A stretch of 64,000 nt of DNA from Pseudomonas fluorescens. GTDB taxonomy: Bacteria; Pseudomonadota; Gammaproteobacteria; Pseudomonadales; Pseudomonadaceae. The DNA is taken from assembly GCF_002022275.1 (NCBI RefSeq), contig NZ_MSDF01000007.1:84479-148478 (forward strand), read 5' to 3'. Of this stretch, positions 62,590 to 64,000 are shown one piece after another. The notes beneath the pieces are model-generated. The model saw only the letters and a program-made list of their open reading frames with translations. It was not told where the DNA came from and did no database searches. A program made the translations under genes and the position numbers. Within the stretch, counting starts at the first letter, position 1, and each line of letters begins with the position of its first letter.

Positions 62590-64000
62590 ATGCGTAATAA
62601 CCAACCCGTTACCCAGCGCGAACGTACCTTCCCTGCTCAGCAACGGTTGATCTCCACCACAGACGCCAAAGGGGTCATCACCTACTGCAACGACGCCTTC
62701 GTCGAAATCAGTGGGTTTACCCGCGACGAACTGATTCGCGCACCGCACAACCTGGTGCGCCACCCGGACGTGCCGTCCGCCGTGTTCGCGCACATGTGGA
62801 CCACGCTCAAACAAGGCTTGCCATGGATGGGCATCGTCAAGAACCGCTGCAAGACGGGCGATCACTACTGGGTTAACGCCTACGTGACGCCGGTCTTCGA
62901 CGGCAACCAGGTGATCGGCTATGAATCGGTGCGCATCAAGCCCACCGCCGAGCAGATCCGCCGCGCCGAAGCGCTCTATCAACGCATCAACAAGGGCAAG
63001 TCGGCCGTTCCCCAGCGCGACAAATGGCTGCCGGTGCTGCAGGACTGGCTGCCGTTTATCCTGGTCAGCCAGTTGAGCTTCATGATCGGCGCCTCGCTCA
63101 ACTCCCAGTGGGGCTTTGCCCTGGCGGCGGCACTGTCGGTGCCACTGGGCCTGCTCGGCCTGAGCTGGCAGCAGCGCGGCCTCAAGCGTCTGTTGCGCCT
63201 GGCCGAGCAGACCACCTCCGACCCGCTGATCGCACAGATGTACACCGACAGCCGTGGCGCCCAGGCGCGACTGGAGATGTCGATCCTCAGCCAGGAAGCG
63301 CGTCTGAAGACCTGTCTGACACGCTTGCAGGACACGGCCGAGCACCTCAACAGCCAGGCGGCGCAGTCCAACACCCTGGCGCACAACAGCTCCAGCGGCC
63401 TGGAACGCCAGCGCGTGGAAACCGAGCAAGTGGCCACCGCCGTCAACCAGATGGCCGCGACCACCCAGGAAGTCGCCAGCCATGTGCAGCGCACTGCCGA
63501 TGCCACCCAGGAAGCCAATCGCCTGACCGGCCGTGGCCGCGATATCGCCGGGGAAACCCGCGATGCGATTCAGCGTCTTTCGGTTGCCGTTGGCGAGACC
63601 GGTGTGACCGTCACCCAACTGGCCAAGGACAGCGATGAAATCGGCGGCGTAGTGGATGTGATCAAGGGCATTGCCGACCAGACCAACTTGCTGGCGTTGA
63701 ACGCGGCGATCGAAGCGGCGCGTGCCGGTGAGATGGGTCGCGGTTTTGCAGTGGTCGCGGACGAAGTTCGCCAACTGGCCCAGCGCACTGCGGAGTCCAC
63801 CGGGCAGATCCATACGCTGATTGCCAAGCTGCAACACACAGCGGCGGCTGCCGTGCAAACCATGGACGCCGGGCATCGCCAGGCCGAAGAGGGTGTAGCG
63901 CGGGTGATGGAGGCGGACAAGGCGCTGGTGGGTATCAGCGAGGCCGTGGCGAATATCACTGACATGACCACACAGATTGCTGCCGCAACCGAAGAGCAAA
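62590..64000 (+). CDS. aer: Aer-like aerotaxis receptor (PAS plus chemoreceptor domain), 3'-truncated by window edge
   Basis: The first 470 codons are present, starting [20 protein letters not shown]. Residues 20-120 form a PAS domain ([69 protein letters not shown]), which in Aer binds FAD. There is no periplasmic domain, only a membrane hairpin near residues 150-200 ([39 protein letters not shown]). The signalling domain contains [44 protein letters not shown]. This layout matches Aer (PA1561-like), which senses redox state for aerotaxis. Confidence 0.88.
   Translation, partial: MRNNQPVTQRERTFPAQQRLISTTDAKGVITYCNDAFVEISGFTRDELIRAPHNLVRHPDVPSAVFAHMWTTLKQGLPWMGIVKNRCKTGDHYWVNAYVTPVFDGNQVIGYESVRIKPTAEQIRRAEALYQRINKGKSAVPQRDKWLPVLQDWLPFILVSQLSFMIGASLNSQWGFALAAALSVPLGLLGLSWQQRGLKRLLRLAEQTTSDPLIAQMYTDSRGAQARLEMSILSQEARLKTCLTRLQDTAEHLNSQAAQSNTLAHNSSSGLERQRVETEQVATAVNQMAATTQEVASHVQRTADATQEANRLTGRGRDIAGETRDAIQRLSVAVGETGVTVTQLAKDSDEIGGVVDVIKGIADQTNLLALNAAIEAARAGEMGRGFAVVADEVRQLAQRTAESTGQIHTLIAKLQHTAAAAVQTMDAGHRQAEEGVARVMEADKALVGISEAVANITDMTTQIAAATEEQ

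Overview
The window is about 64 kb of a Pseudomonas chromosome, most likely the P. fluorescens group. The evidence is high GC, many REP/REPIN hairpins of the TGTGGGAGC(G/T)GGCTTGC type, and gene neighbourhoods that I recall from P. aeruginosa (gbuR-gbuA with two transporters; a PA1414/PA1413-like pair; an azoR/LysR pair; an ECF sigma factor beside a PA3286-like ketoacyl synthase). No rRNA, tRNA, CRISPR array or complete insertion sequence was seen. Functions are read from motifs and remembered family features; no search was run.

Layout. 1-8.1 kb: a DTW-domain tRNA-modification gene running off the left edge, then the guanidinobutyrate locus (gbuR, gbuA, an NTF2-like protein, an NCS1 permease and a sodium:solute symporter). 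It is followed by an unusual two-domain NAD/FAD oxidoreductase that sits between two imperfect 38-bp direct repeats. 8.4-12.3 kb: a 40-residue PA1414-like peptide gene with an ANR-like site, a LysR/MFS divergent pair, and a second NCS1 permease. 12.4-24.6 kb: housekeeping genes and small unknowns, including a CvfB-like S1 protein, a TorF-type porin, a lipoprotein, a DEAD-box helicase, an MscS-type channel, a DMT exporter, an azoreductase, LysR, a hydrolase and a periplasmic cyclophilin. 24.6-39.8 kb: an ABC exporter, a FemAB-like acyltransferase, a porin, an ECF sigma/anti-sigma pair, a KAS III enzyme, HrpA, AceK and a chemoreceptor. 39.8-40.7 kb: a DMT transporter.

40.8-60.3 kb is a surface-polysaccharide locus. 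One long minus-strand operon, with a promoter near 60.29-60.31 kb, runs: glycosyltransferase, a 30-codon rmlB remnant, rmlD, rmlA, rmlC, wzm, wzt, a 1675-residue multidomain protein, a DUF2142 membrane protein, a small membrane-anchored unknown, a sugar aminotransferase, a GtrB-like glycosyltransferase, a fused acetyltransferase-ketoisomerase, and gtrA. Two GT-C-like membrane proteins lie on the plus strand at its far end. The simplest reading is an ABC-transporter-dependent O-polysaccharide made partly from dTDP-L-rhamnose. The giant protein combines a methyltransferase, a kinase-like segment, a repeat/coiled-coil spacer and two GT2 domains, so it may extend and cap the chain before Wzm/Wzt export it. 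A dTDP-3-acetamido-3,6-dideoxyhexose module with GtrA/GtrB-like parts may decorate the polymer in the periplasm.

60.4-64 kb: another DMT transporter, a possible small secreted peptide, a CPBP-family membrane protease, and an Aer-like PAS chemoreceptor running off the right edge.

The main candidates for something new are the giant protein with its 15 x 30-bp repeat, the decayed rmlB inside an otherwise intact rml operon, and the inserted NAD/FAD fusion in the gbu locus.
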